The notes beneath the pieces were generated by a model. That model made no database searches and was not told the DNA's origin. It saw nothing but the letters and a program-made list of their open reading frames with translations. The position numbers were made by a program, and so were the translations under genes. Shown one piece after another: positions 15,701-24,085 of a stretch of DNA of 64,000 bases (position 1 is the stretch's first letter; every line of letters begins with the position of its first letter). Origin of the DNA: Deltaproteobacteria bacterium (GTDB taxonomy: Bacteria; Myxococcota_A; Polyangia; Polyangiales; Polyangiaceae); contig JACRCQ010000058.1 in assembly GCA_016218915.1 (NCBI GenBank), positions 1 through 64,000 on the forward strand. The letters are read 5' to 3'.

Positions 15701-17198
15701 CCCGTTCACGGCGCGCGCGGTGGCCGGCAGGTTTGGACTTCCGGTGCCAGCCATCGACGCGGTGATCGCGGAGCTGGCGCAGGCTCGCCGGGTGGTGGAG
15801 GGCGCGTTTCTTCGCGGACAGAGCACGATCGAGGTTTGCGACGCCGAGGTGTTGCGGGCCCTGCGCGCGAGGTCGCTGGCGCGTCTGCGCCAGCAGGTGG
15901 AGCCCGTGGAAGTCGATGCCTATGCGAGATTCCTTCTGCACTGGCAGGGAATCACGCGCAAGGCGCGAGGAAGCGACGCTCTGATGCGCGTGGTGCAGCA
16001 GATGGAAGGGTGTCCGCTGGCAGCGTCTGCTCTGGAGAGCTCGATCCTTCCAGCGCGCGTGGCGGGCTACACGCAATGGAACCTCGATTCCCTCTGCGCG
16101 TCCGGTGAAGTGGTGTGGGTGGGCCTCGAGCCGATGGGTGCGTCCGACGCCCGCATTGGCCTGTATCTTTCCGAGCACGAGAGGCTGCTGGCGCCCTCGC
16201 CTGGCAGGGCCGAGGGCGATCTGCCTGGCAGGATCCGCGAGCTGCTGACGGACAAGGGAGCCATGTTCTTCAAGGACATCGCGCGGGAGATCGGCGGATT
16301 CCCCGGAGATCTGATCGATGCGCTCTGGGCCTTGGTCTGGTCCGCAGAGCTCACGAACGACACCTTGGAGCCGATTCGGAGCCGGTTGCGTGCGGCCGCG
16401 CCGCAGTCGCGCCATGCAGGCGCCCGGCGCGGGCCCTGGGCAGGACCAGCAGGCTCCGAAGGGCGGTGGTCGCTGCGAGCGCCGCGGTGCAAGGAGCCCC
16501 CTGACGCCGCGGCGCGGATGGTCGCACTGGCCCGTTCGCTTCTCGAACGCTACGGGATTGTCGTGCGGGAAGTTGCCCAGGCCGAGGCAATCGCAGGTGG
16601 GTTCTCCTCGATCTATCCGGTGCTCAAAGCGCTGGAAGAGGGGGGAGGTGTCCGTCGCGGATACTTCGTGGCAGGACGGGGCGGCGCGCAATTCGCCATG
16701 CCGGGCGCTGAAGAGCAGCTGCGCAGCTCGCGGGACTTCGACGAGGATGCGGGGCTGATCATCCTGTCCGCGGTCGACCCTGCGAATCCCTACGGGGCCC
16801 TGCTCGCCTGGCCGTCCCGCGCCGACGAATCGGCAGCAGGGCGGGCTCAACGCGTCGCAGGGGCAAGGGTGCTCCTGTGGAATGGCACCTTGCTCGCCTG
16901 GCTCGGGCGGTCCGAGCAGGGGCTGCTGACCTACCTGCCCGAGGGCGAGGCGGAGCGCGAGCACGCTGCAAGGCTGGTCGCGCGAGGTCTGGCAACGCTG
17001 GTCGATGGACGGCGGCGACGGGCGCTTCTCATTCCGAGCATCGACGGCGAGCCGGCGTTGTCGAGTCCGGTCGCGCCAGCGCTCGTGGAGGCTGGATTCC
17101 TGCGCGGAGCGCAAGGGCTCTTGTTCAGGCGCATGACAGGCCGTCTCGCGGTCGAAGCCCCGTCCGATGTGGGAGATGACGAGGAAGAGCCGTTGTAG
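12711..17198 (+). CDS. lhr: Lhr-family ATP-dependent helicase
   Basis: 1495 residues, matching full-length bacterial Lhr (about 1500). Superfamily 2 motifs are clear: Walker A APTGSGKT (42-49), DEIH box (165-168), SAT (about 202), LVFVNSRRLAERVA (291 on), and motif V/VI SSLELGIDMG and QRIGRAC (375-381). The region after the two RecA domains contains the winged-helix and Lhr core, and the long C-terminal half matches the Lhr-HTH/extended form. Lhr enzymes are 3'-5' helicases linked to DNA repair or RNA metabolism. The GTG start at 12711 lies 65 bp from the divergent glycosidase gene. Motif VI normally reads IGRAGH; here it is IGRACH, a noted oddity. Confidence 0.93.
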   Translation: MPLSAFHPPVAQWFGSALGAPTRCQIRGWKPICNGESTLVLAPTGSGKTLAAFLTAIDRIMWSPQPAKERRCRVLYVSPLKALAVDVERNLRAPIEGIAKVAQEAGVPIRVPRVDIRTGDTSPSDRARMARAAPDILITTPESLYLLLTSRARSTLASVETVIIDEIHALVPSKRGTHLFLSLERLEQLRGAAPPPQRIGLSATQRPLEEISRMLGGFRADGSPRPVTIIDAGEPKRLDLSVEVPDVDMGRLGDTAPSGAEDPSQTGHRASIWPYIHNRVVELIRQHRTTLVFVNSRRLAERVASALNVVAGEEIALAHHGSIAREKRLLIEARLKSGDLPSLVATSSLELGIDMGSVDLVIQLEAPASIASGLQRIGRACHGVGGVPRGVLMAKHRGDLLACAAAAQAIGQASIEETFYPRNPLDVLAQQIVAIATDGPLQVEDVYSLVRRAAPYAELSRGAFDDVLDMLSGRYPSDEFSELRPRITWDRVAGTIKAREGARRIAISNGGTIPDRGLYGVFLPGEGGSSIGGARVGELDEEMVFELRLGEVFLLGASSWRAEEITHDRVVVSPAPGRPGKMPFWHGDRPGRSREFGDKVGKLARTVAVAKEEDAASLLQRDYHLGEHAVRNLIAYVQEQVQATGEVPADQTILVERYVDETGDWRVCVLSPYGLAVHAPWSMAVRARLEARHSGTDVHYTDDGMVFRIPACDEPPSADLFFPSSKDIQEEVTRTLGGTSLFAARFRECAGRSLLLPKRSPTRRTPLWAQRRRAGDLLAVASRFPSFPIVLEAYRECLRDVFDMAALIDVLRRVEMRRIRVTTVDSVAPSPFAGNVLFFFVANFMYLLDAPAAERRAQALSIDQGRLRELLGDTEARELLDPEVIEEHEQRLQGLVHPVRSADGLHDLLLRVGDLSDPEIAARAAEPAAPWIASLHAEGRLIEIPIAGERRRIAVEDAGRYRAALGVALPPGIPGVFLQSDDHPLRSLVARYARTHGPFTARAVAGRFGLPVPAIDAVIAELAQARRVVEGAFLRGQSTIEVCDAEVLRALRARSLARLRQQVEPVEVDAYARFLLHWQGITRKARGSDALMRVVQQMEGCPLAASALESSILPARVAGYTQWNLDSLCASGEVVWVGLEPMGASDARIGLYLSEHERLLAPSPGRAEGDLPGRIRELLTDKGAMFFKDIAREIGGFPGDLIDALWALVWSAELTNDTLEPIRSRLRAAAPQSRHAGARRGPWAGPAGSEGRWSLRAPRCKEPPDAAARMVALARSLLERYGIVVREVAQAEAIAGGFSSIYPVLKALEEGGGVRRGYFVAGRGGAQFAMPGAEEQLRSSRDFDEDAGLIILSAVDPANPYGALLAWPSRADESAAGRAQRVAGARVLLWNGTLLAWLGRSEQGLLTYLPEGEAEREHAARLVARGLATLVDGRRRRALLIPSIDGEPALSSPVAPALVEAGFLRGAQGLLFRRMTGRLAVEAPSDVGDDEEEPL

Positions 17199-17220
17199 TG
17201 GCGTTGCCCCACTTGCTCGT

Positions 17221-19956
17221 TCACGCTCGCCGTCTGCCGATGGCGTCCGCAAGCGCTGCGCCCAGAGACACCATGTCAAAGGGCTTGGGCAACGACTCCC
17301 GGAAGCCGTGCTTCTCGATGTTCCCCATCACGTCGTCGATCGAATACCCGCTGGAGACGATGGCACACACCTCGGGGTCGATCTCCCTGAGCTGACCCAT
17401 CGTCTCGAGGCCACCGATTCCTCCAGGGACGGTGAGGTCCAGGATGACCGCCTGGAAGGGGCGGCCCTCGGACACTGCGAGCTTGTAGGCTTCGATAGCC
17501 GATCTTCCGTCATCCACGACCGTAGGCTCGTATCCCAGGTCCGCGAGCATGGAGGTCGCCATGGAGCGGATCATCGCGTCGTCATCCAAAACCAGGATTC
17601 GTCCTGCACCGGTGCGTGGAGCGCTGCTGGCGGACGGTGGGCTGGCGGTGAGCTGCTGGACGGCTGGAAGGTAGAATCGGACGACAGTACCGCTGCCCGG
17701 AGTGGATTCGGCCGCGATGTGGCCGTCGTGTCTCTGCACAATCGAATAGCAGACCGCGAGGCCGAGCCCATGCCCCCTGGGCTTGGTCGTGAAGAACGGA
17801 TCGAAGATCCTCGGAAGATCGTCGCGCGGGATCCCGACCCCTTCGTCGTGGACTTCCACGCAGACGTACGATCCTGCGCGCAGCGGCAGACTGTCCTCCG
17901 GTGTCACCTCCCTGTTGCTCGCCTTGATTCGAATGGTGCCTCCGGAGGGCATCGACTGCTCGGCGTTGATCACGAGATTCTGCACGACCTGGCCCAGCTG
18001 GCCCTCGTCCGCCACCACGGACCACAGATCGTCGGGGAGCAGGAAGTCGCAGCGTGTTGCAGAGCCCCTCAAGGCGAAGGTCCCGGACGGACGCACGACC
18101 TCGCGAATGTCGAGTGCCTTGCGCACGGGCGCGCCCCCTGTGGAGAAGGTCAGCAGCTGGGCTGTCAGATGTCGTGCGCGATGCGTGGCCTGCTCCGCGT
18201 CCTGCAGTCGCTCTTCGACCGGTCTTCCGCTTCGCGCGTAGGAGCGCGACAGGGAGATGTTGCCGAGGATCGACGTGAGCAGGTTGTTGAAGTCGTGGGC
18301 AATGCCTGCGGCGAGCAGCCCGATGGACTCCAGCTTCTGGGCCGTGATGAGAGCCTCTTCCAGACGCGCCTTCTCGGTCTCCGCCCGGGCGCGATCGTTG
18401 ATCTCGCGCGTGAGCTCGACGTTGGCTTCGGTCAGCTTGCGGTTGGCCGCCTCGAGAGCTTCACCCTGGGATGTCGTCTCGTCACGGGCTCTTCGCATCA
18501 GCTGGATCATCTCCGCGAACTTGCGGTACAGCTGCCCGATCTCGTCGTGGCGCTCCTTGGCTGGCAGCGGAAAGGAGAGGTTGTCCCACCGCACCGACTC
18601 GACCTGGCGGGTGAAGCGGGCCAGGGGACGGATCGCGAGGTAGTGAAGGAAGATGCCCACGAGGATGCTCAGGCCAGCGACGAAGGCGCCCAGAGCGAGA
18701 TAGTCCCGAAGGGTTCTGTCCACGCCCTGGCTGACGACCAGGCGCACCGCACTCGAAGGGGCGATCAGCTCCTGCTTGGGAATCACCAGGGCGAGGCTCC
18801 AGCCGGAGTTGCGAATGGGGGACCAGGAAACGAAGCGACGGTCTCCGGCCAGGACGATCTCGCGCGTTCCAGCGGAGCCTCGGTCCATCTCCGAGACCAG
18901 CTCTCTGAGATCCGGATTGGGGGAGTGTGCGAGGGACAGGGACGCTGCCCGGGCCATCTCTTCGGTCCAGTGCTGGCTCGCGGGCGCCTTGGTGGACTCC
19001 CGCATCGCCTTCTCGTGATTCTCGTCCCAGAGCACGTCCTTGATTCCCACGTCGGGCAAGGCGATCAGACGCCCATCAGGACCGGTGAGCAGCGCATATC
19101 CCGTCTGGCCAATCCGCGTCTGCAGGATCTGGTGCGAGATGACATTGAGAAGGATATCCATTCCCACAGTGCCCAGGAACAGGTCGCCGTCGTAGACGGG
19201 AGCGACGCAGCTGGTCATCCAGACGCCCTTGAATCGATCCAGGTAGGGCGCCAGCCACCGCGTCTGGCGTTGTGGATTGCTCTTGGGGCTCGCGAGCGTC
19301 ACGTAATCCTGCTGGTTCTCGTCCACATCGGCCAGCGCCGGATCGCGCGCGAGCATTGCGGTGTAGTCGTATTCCGGGAACGCGTCGGTCACCCCGGTCT
19401 CGAGCACGATCCAGGCGAGATCCAGGGTACCTTGGTGGTGCGCCGCAAGCTCCACCAGATCCGCGTCCAGGAGCATGACCGTGTGCAATCCTCGAGTCAC
19501 GCGCGTCCGAAGCTGGGGATTGCCTTTCAACTTGTCCACGACCTTGCGCGGCACCCACGGTCCACCAGGCCCGAGCGCGTCGAAGTCCGCATAGGCGCCG
19601 TGCACCGGGTGGACATAGCCGTAGCCCGGGAGCCCAGCCTTCTCCTTGCCAGGATACCGGTCCGCGATCCGGTCGAGCCTGTACGACTCCAGCTCCTTGT
19701 GGGTTCGCTCGAAGCGCGAGCGAAGGTGCTCCACGTCGTTCTGGTAGACCTCGCACATCTGCTCGATCTCCAGCGCTTTTGCCCGTGTCGCATCCTGCAG
19801 GTGCAGACGCTCGGCCTCGACCAGCGTGCGCATCGATTCGTCCGCGGCCCGATCGCCCATTCGTCGAATCGAGAGATAGCCACTCAAGCCGATCGCGACC
19901 ACGGGTACGAGGAACGCCACGAGCAGGATGCCGATGAGCTTGTACTGCAGCCTCAT
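17221..19956 (-). CDS. Hybrid sensor histidine kinase (periplasmic sensor, HAMP, HisKA, HATPase, receiver)
   Basis: 911 residues from ATG 19956. TM1 is about 7-27 and TM2 about 420-440, enclosing a large periplasmic region (30-415) with Cache-like features. HAMP spans about 440-495 and is followed by a coiled coil. The HisKA box is GIAHDFNNLLTSILGN with His554. The ATPase region has N (NLVINAEQSM), G1 (DEGVGIP), F and G2 (GHGLGLA) boxes at 657-735. A C-terminal receiver (785-905) has acidic DDD at 791-793 and phospho-acceptor Asp840 in VILDLTVPGG. The start overlaps the stop of the upstream gene by 4 bp (ATGA), so the two are translationally coupled. No DNA-binding output is encoded, so phosphoryl transfer to another protein is likely. 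It converges with lhr. Confidence 0.92.
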   Translation of the reverse strand: MRLQYKLIGILLVAFLVPVVAIGLSGYLSIRRMGDRAADESMRTLVEAERLHLQDATRAKALEIEQMCEVYQNDVEHLRSRFERTHKELESYRLDRIADRYPGKEKAGLPGYGYVHPVHGAYADFDALGPGGPWVPRKVVDKLKGNPQLRTRVTRGLHTVMLLDADLVELAAHHQGTLDLAWIVLETGVTDAFPEYDYTAMLARDPALADVDENQQDYVTLASPKSNPQRQTRWLAPYLDRFKGVWMTSCVAPVYDGDLFLGTVGMDILLNVISHQILQTRIGQTGYALLTGPDGRLIALPDVGIKDVLWDENHEKAMRESTKAPASQHWTEEMARAASLSLAHSPNPDLRELVSEMDRGSAGTREIVLAGDRRFVSWSPIRNSGWSLALVIPKQELIAPSSAVRLVVSQGVDRTLRDYLALGAFVAGLSILVGIFLHYLAIRPLARFTRQVESVRWDNLSFPLPAKERHDEIGQLYRKFAEMIQLMRRARDETTSQGEALEAANRKLTEANVELTREINDRARAETEKARLEEALITAQKLESIGLLAAGIAHDFNNLLTSILGNISLSRSYARSGRPVEERLQDAEQATHRARHLTAQLLTFSTGGAPVRKALDIREVVRPSGTFALRGSATRCDFLLPDDLWSVVADEGQLGQVVQNLVINAEQSMPSGGTIRIKASNREVTPEDSLPLRAGSYVCVEVHDEGVGIPRDDLPRIFDPFFTTKPRGHGLGLAVCYSIVQRHDGHIAAESTPGSGTVVRFYLPAVQQLTASPPSASSAPRTGAGRILVLDDDAMIRSMATSMLADLGYEPTVVDDGRSAIEAYKLAVSEGRPFQAVILDLTVPGGIGGLETMGQLREIDPEVCAIVSSGYSIDDVMGNIEKHGFRESLPKPFDMVSLGAALADAIGRRRA

Positions 19957-20816
19957 GGCGCGGCCCTTGTCGCCGTGGGAGGACGCGGCGCTGCGTCGAT
20001 CGTGACCGCAACGTTCAAGAACGCTCCGTCCACCGCTGCGCCGTTCGCGCGTTCCAGCGCGAAGAAAGCTCCGGGCGTGACGAGCAGCCATTGCGTGGGC
20101 GCGATGTTCAATCCCGCGTATAGATCGCTGGCCTCGGAGTTGCCTCCGAAGTGATCGATCGCGAGCGACAGCGGGCCGAGCGCAGGTGTCACGTAGCCGA
20201 GCAGGAGCGCTTCGCGCGCAGCTCGGCGAAACGGAAATGTGCCGGTGAATGCCCGGGATTCCCCGTCCGGCGGCGACGGTGCGAACGAGTGGCCCCAGCC
20301 CACGGCAAAGGTGCCGACGTCCGTGTCCCGGATCTTGAAGCTGCGCGATACCGCCAGGTAGGCAAAGCTCATGGAGCGAGACACATCGCTGACCGAAAGC
20401 TGCATCATCCCGATGGCAACGTCAGGACCGAGGGCGCCCCACGCCGCGAGCAGCTGGATCTTGGCGTTGAGCACGAGCTTGTACCGGCCATCGCCCACAC
20501 CGAGCACGTCCATGCCGAGCTCAGCGCCACCGAAAGACGGTCCCTTGGGTGGCGCGTCGGGCGTCGGACCCAATCCCGCCTGAATCCCTGCCCAGGGATT
20601 GAGCTCGACGTCAGCCCCGGACAACGGGAGCCCGCCGTAGACATAGCCGCTGATGTTGTTCGCGGGGAGCGACTTGCCCGACGGAGAGAAGATCACAGCG
20701 GTCGGGTAGGCCCAGGCCTTCGTTGGGACAATCGCTGCCGCAGCGGCGAGCATCGCTACGGCGGCGCGGTTCCGGCTAGGGGACTGTGCGAAGTTCACGC
20801 CCTGGTTGCCCCTCAC
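19953..20816 (-). CDS. Secreted/outer-membrane protein of unknown function, coupled to the hybrid kinase
   Basis: 287 residues. A Sec-type signal runs to about TKAWA-YP (residue 36). The mature protein has alternating hydrophobic/polar segments with aromatic residues (MSFAYLAVSRSFKI, TFAVGWGHSF, LLLGYVTPALGPLSLAIDHF, WLLVTPGAFFALE), consistent with a small outer-membrane beta-barrel, although the C-terminus is a Pro/Thr-rich tail. I do not recognise the family. The stop codon overlaps the hybrid kinase start by 4 bp, implying one operon. A reasonable inference is that it is part of, or monitored by, the sensory pathway. Confidence 0.7.
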   Translation of the reverse strand: MRGNQGVNFAQSPSRNRAAVAMLAAAAAIVPTKAWAYPTAVIFSPSGKSLPANNISGYVYGGLPLSGADVELNPWAGIQAGLGPTPDAPPKGPSFGGAELGMDVLGVGDGRYKLVLNAKIQLLAAWGALGPDVAIGMMQLSVSDVSRSMSFAYLAVSRSFKIRDTDVGTFAVGWGHSFAPSPPDGESRAFTGTFPFRRAAREALLLGYVTPALGPLSLAIDHFGGNSEASDLYAGLNIAPTQWLLVTPGAFFALERANGAAVDGAFLNVAVTIDAAPRPPTATRAAP

Positions 20817-20882
20817 ATGCTGCGGGATTTCGTGAAGGCGGGCAGGATGCTAGCCCAGCCCATGGCGGAAGGAAAGGCGTGC

Positions 20883-20888
20883 TAGGTT
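20883..20888 (+). promoter_or_regulatory. Candidate leaderless -10 hexamer (TAGGTT)
   Basis: TAGGTT ends 8 nt before ATG 20897, with no Shine-Dalgarno between them. No convincing -35 is present. Confidence 0.35.
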
Positions 20889-20896
20889 CGCGTCCC

Positions 20897-21517
20897 ATGA
20901 GACGAGAGGCCGTTACGCTTGCAATCACCCTGGTCTTTGCCTTGTCCCTGGCTGGTACCTCCAAGGCGCCTTCTCCTGCACCAGCACCTTCGAGCTCGGC
21001 GAGCGTCGCAGCCCCCCTGCCGCCGCCGCGCGCGCTCGCTCCCGACGCCCCTCCGCTCCCTTCCGGCCCTGCTGCGACCTTGCCCGACTCCTCCCGTTGG
21101 AAGGCCTACTCCTATGCTCCGGCCAGGCTGTCCGCGAGGCTTCCCCCGGGCTCCAGCCTGCAATGCACCAACAAGGCCGAGATCCTCGTCTGCGTCCTCA
21201 TGCGCGGCCAGAAGATGCTCGGAGCGTTCAGCGCAGGAGGTCGCTCCCTGTCCGAGATGGCCTCGGATCTGAAGCGCCAGACACGGGGCGGGGGGAGCGT
21301 GGTGCACGAGGACGACAAGGCGCTCGTAGTGCATCGCACCGATCCTGTGCTCGGCGGATACTGCGAATACGTTGCGCAGAGCGATGCTCGCGACCTTCGG
21401 TCGGTCGTCGTGATGCCCGAGGGAATCGACCCCGCAGTCGGCAAGGCTCTGGCTCTGCGCGACTCCGACTGCCTGCAGGTCGTCGCATTCTCACGCACGC
21501 TTCGGATTGACGAATGA
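20897..21517 (+). CDS. Secreted protein of unknown function
   Basis: 206 residues from ATG 20897. A hydrophobic signal (EAVTLAITLVFALSLAG) has no lipobox Cys. Residues 25-70 are Pro/Ser/Ala-rich, an extended linker. The C-terminal 130 residues are globular, with three Cys and the stretch SSLQCTNKAEILVCVLMRGQ. No family recognised. Its stop overlaps the next gene's ATG by 4 bp, so it is the first gene of a three-gene plus-strand operon ending in pepT. Confidence 0.65.
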   Translation: MRREAVTLAITLVFALSLAGTSKAPSPAPAPSSSASVAAPLPPPRALAPDAPPLPSGPAATLPDSSRWKAYSYAPARLSARLPPGSSLQCTNKAEILVCVLMRGQKMLGAFSAGGRSLSEMASDLKRQTRGGGSVVHEDDKALVVHRTDPVLGGYCEYVAQSDARDLRSVVVMPEGIDPAVGKALALRDSDCLQVVAFSRTLRIDE

Positions 21518-22116
21518 AGCCGCGCCCCGCCCTCGACTTCCTCGCGTGCGTGATCGCCGTGCTGGCGGCGACCGCTATCTACCTGGGGTGGCGTCAGGGG
21601 CTCGCGCTGCACCGGTCTCTCCCCGCACTCACCGATCTCGTGCAGTCCTTCGCCCGGACCCACGCCTTGCCATCCTGGGTGAGGTTCTCGCTTCCTGACG
21701 CGCTTTGGCAATATGCATTCTCCGCTGCAGTCCTGGGTGTCTGGCATGATCGCCCCTGGAGCGCGCGCAAGCTCGCCTTCTGCTGCTTGCCATGGATCGT
21801 CGGGTGCGGCGTGGAGGTGGGTCAGCTGCTCCACGTGTTGCGCGGCACCTTCGATCCACGGGACCTTTGCTTGACGGTGGCTGCTGCAGCCTTTGCGGTC
21901 GTGGTTCACGGGCGCCGCGGTGGTGCGGGGACCGGCACCGGAGCGCGATTTTCCCTTGCGTCCGACTCTCAGAACGACGATCGAGAATCATGTCCACCAT
22001 GCTCGATCGGTTCTTGCGCTATGTCAGGATCGACACGCAAGCCTCGGAGCAGTCCAAGACGATTCCGTCGACTCCGGGACAGCTGGAGCTCGGCCGCCAG
22101 CTCGTGGAGGAGTTGA
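21514..22116 (+). CDS. VanZ-like integral membrane protein
   Basis: The N-terminal 140 residues hold about four membrane segments (LDFLACVIAVLAATAIYLGW, LWQYAFSAAVLGVW, LAFCCLPWIVGCGVEVGQLL, LCLTVAAAAFAVVV). The GVEVGQLLHVLRGTFDPRDL stretch resembles the VanZ-like signature (E...Q......R..D..D). The last 50-60 residues are Ser/Arg-rich and lie over the first 127 bp of pepT in another frame. That tail does not look like evolved protein. Either the annotated stop is late because of a frameshift, or the overlap is tolerated. Start overlaps the upstream stop (ATGA). Confidence 0.6.
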   Translation: MKPRPALDFLACVIAVLAATAIYLGWRQGLALHRSLPALTDLVQSFARTHALPSWVRFSLPDALWQYAFSAAVLGVWHDRPWSARKLAFCCLPWIVGCGVEVGQLLHVLRGTFDPRDLCLTVAAAAFAVVVHGRRGGAGTGTGARFSLASDSQNDDRESCPPCSIGSCAMSGSTRKPRSSPRRFRRLRDSWSSAASSWRS

Positions 22117-23237
22117 AGGAGCTGGGGCTCTCCGACGTCGTGCAGGAGCCGAGTGGCCTCGTCGTTGCCACGCTGCCAGGATCCTCTCCGGGCGCTCCCA
22201 CCATCGCATGGCTCGCGCACCTGGATACGTCTCCAGAGACGTCAGGCGCGAATGTGCGTCCCATCGTGCACACGGCATGGGACGGAGCTGACGTGGTCCT
22301 GCCCGGCGATTCCACGCAGATCCTGCGTGTGCAGCAGTTTCCCGAGCTCGAGAGCTACAAGGGCAAAACGCTCATCACGAGTGACGGCACGACGCTGCTG
22401 GGCGGCGACGACAAGGCCGGAGTCGCGATCATCGTCGAAGCGGCGCGCCTCCTGCTTGCCAGTCCGGAGCTCGCTCATGGCCCGATCAAGCTCGTATTCA
22501 CGTGCGACGAGGAAGTGGGGAGAGGTGCCATCCCCGTAGACCTGGACCGGCTCGGGGCCGTCGTGGGCTACACGGTCGATGGCGCTGCAGAAGGCGAGAT
22601 CGAGGCAGAGACATTCTCCGCAGACAAGGCCACTGTCACCTTCGTCGGAATCAACATCCACCCGTGCTGCGCCAAAGGAAAGATGGTCAACGCCCTGCGC
22701 CTTGCCGGCCTCTTCCTCTCGAGGCTTCCGAGGACGAGTCTGTCTCCGGAGACGACGGAGGGGAGGGAAGGGTTCATCCATCCAACTTCGATGGATGGGA
22801 GCGTCGGCAAGGCTGAGCTGCGGCTCCTGCTGCGGGACTTCGATACCTCCAAGCTGGCGGTCCAGGCTGAGCTGCTCCGATCCATCGCGTCGGCCATCGA
22901 GGCCGAGTACCCGGCAGCGCGCGTCGACGTCCAGGTGCAGAAGCAATACCGCAACATGGCTGAGGGCATCGCCCGGGAACCTCGCGCGATGAGCTTTGCG
23001 ATCGATGCGATGCGTCGCGCCGGCATCGAGCCTCGGATCCTGTCGATTCGAGGGGGAACCGACGGCTCCCGTCTCACGGAGCGGGGGCTCCCCACGCCGA
23101 ACCTGCCTTGCGGCGATCATAACCCGCACTCGTGTCTCGAGTGGGTCTGCCTGGAAGAGATGCAGTCCACGGCCAGGGTGCTCGTGGAGCTCGCACAGGT
23201 CTGGGCTCGGGGCAATTCGGGCGAGTCGAGCCTTTGA
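21990..23237 (+). CDS. pepT: Peptidase T (tripeptide aminopeptidase, M20B)
   Basis: 415 residues, the usual PepT length. Metal-site residues follow the family: HLDTSPETSG (His77, Asp79), GGDDKAGVA (Asp140 region), TCDEEVGRGA (Glu174/Glu175), and the late RGGTDGSRLTERGLPTPNL with His in the NPHSCLEW segment. The dimerisation-domain motif reads INIHPCCAKGKMVNALRLAG. PepT is a cytosolic dinuclear zinc enzyme that removes N-terminal residues from tripeptides. ATG 21990 gives the canonical N-terminus (MSTMLDRFLRYVRIDTQ). It overlaps the VanZ-like gene by 127 bp. The Gly-to-Cys change in HPCCAKGKM (usually HPG.AK.KM) is unusual. Confidence 0.93.
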   Translation: MSTMLDRFLRYVRIDTQASEQSKTIPSTPGQLELGRQLVEELKELGLSDVVQEPSGLVVATLPGSSPGAPTIAWLAHLDTSPETSGANVRPIVHTAWDGADVVLPGDSTQILRVQQFPELESYKGKTLITSDGTTLLGGDDKAGVAIIVEAARLLLASPELAHGPIKLVFTCDEEVGRGAIPVDLDRLGAVVGYTVDGAAEGEIEAETFSADKATVTFVGINIHPCCAKGKMVNALRLAGLFLSRLPRTSLSPETTEGREGFIHPTSMDGSVGKAELRLLLRDFDTSKLAVQAELLRSIASAIEAEYPAARVDVQVQKQYRNMAEGIAREPRAMSFAIDAMRRAGIEPRILSIRGGTDGSRLTERGLPTPNLPCGDHNPHSCLEWVCLEEMQSTARVLVELAQVWARGNSGESSL

Positions 23238-23321
23238 CCGGTTGACGCACTACGCGAGCCACGGCCCGTGCATCGAAAGGGCAATCCGAGGGTTCGGCGT
23301 TCACCGGGTGAGGAAGGATCG

Positions 23322-24053
23322 ATGACGATGCGTTTGTGGAGCCTGTCTGCGTTCGTGCTCGCCTTGACCGCGAGCTGTGGCGGATCGCCCCAGGCTCCGG
23401 CCGCTGCGCAAAGCCAGGCTGGCAACACACCGCGCGTCTCCCCGCCGTCGGCTCCTGCGTCGGCGTCGAGCGCGAGCGAAGCGGAAGACGAGCCTATCCC
23501 GGTGGAGCTGCGGGGCGTGCCTGCTGCCCATGCGCCGCCTGACGAAAAGGGAATGATAGGTCTGCAGGTTCTGCTTCCCATACCGGATCCCGCGCCCCCT
23601 CCTGGCTTTCCGGCAGCGACGACGACCGACAAGGAGTGCGCGAAGTCGATCGGGTTGCTGGGCCAGCTCGACAAGGACTTTCCTGCGATCACTTCGGCCT
23701 GCGGGGCTGGCACCGGCATGAAGGAGTACGTCAAGGCGGTGTCAGGCAAGATCGACAGCAGTCACAAACGAGACTCGTTCCAGGTCAAGCTCGCGGGCGG
23801 CTATTGCTACCGCTTCTTCGCTGCCGCGGATGGGACGATCTCGAAGCTCGGATTTCGGGTGCACAGGGCCAACGGAGCGCTGCATTCCGTGATTCTTGGC
23901 AAGCAGCCGTTGTTCATCTACCGCCCCACCGAACCGTGGTGCCGGCGCCGGGATCGCGAGTTCCAGCTGGTCGTCGAGACGCTTGACGGCGGCGAGGGGC
24001 GCTATGCCTTCGGCATCTGGGCAAGGCCGAATGACAAGGGGCGCGCGAAGTAG
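23322..24053 (+). CDS. Putative lipoprotein of unknown function
   Basis: 243 residues from ATG 23322, chosen because AGGAAGG lies about 4-5 nt upstream. The lipobox is LALTASC-GGS. A Pro/Ala/Ser linker (20-85) leads to a globular domain (about 115-243) with five Cys and aromatic beta-strands such as LAGGYCYRFFAAADG and PLFIYRPTEPWC. No family recognised. It is codirectional with pepT (84-bp gap) but has its own ribosome site. Confidence 0.7.
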   Translation: MTMRLWSLSAFVLALTASCGGSPQAPAAAQSQAGNTPRVSPPSAPASASSASEAEDEPIPVELRGVPAAHAPPDEKGMIGLQVLLPIPDPAPPPGFPAATTTDKECAKSIGLLGQLDKDFPAITSACGAGTGMKEYVKAVSGKIDSSHKRDSFQVKLAGGYCYRFFAAADGTISKLGFRVHRANGALHSVILGKQPLFIYRPTEPWCRRRDREFQLVVETLDGGEGRYAFGIWARPNDKGRAK

Positions 24054-24073
24054 CCAATCGTTGCGTAGTGGGC

Positions 24074-24079
24074 TACGGT
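24074..24079 (+). promoter_or_regulatory. Candidate leaderless -10 hexamer (TACGGT)
   Basis: TACGGT ends 6 nt before ATG 24086. No Shine-Dalgarno is visible, and the alternative GTG at 24068 lies upstream of this hexamer. Confidence 0.3.
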
Positions 24080-24085
24080 CGGACC

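Noticed and set aside
14382..17279. Very long open frame on the minus strand across lhr
   Set aside because: It is the antisense of the well-supported Lhr helicase; the sequence is Arg/His-rich with no domain, a common artefact in high-GC DNA.
17167..20154. Open frame of nearly 1000 codons on the plus strand
   Set aside because: It mirrors the hybrid sensor kinase, whose domains are unmistakable on the minus strand.
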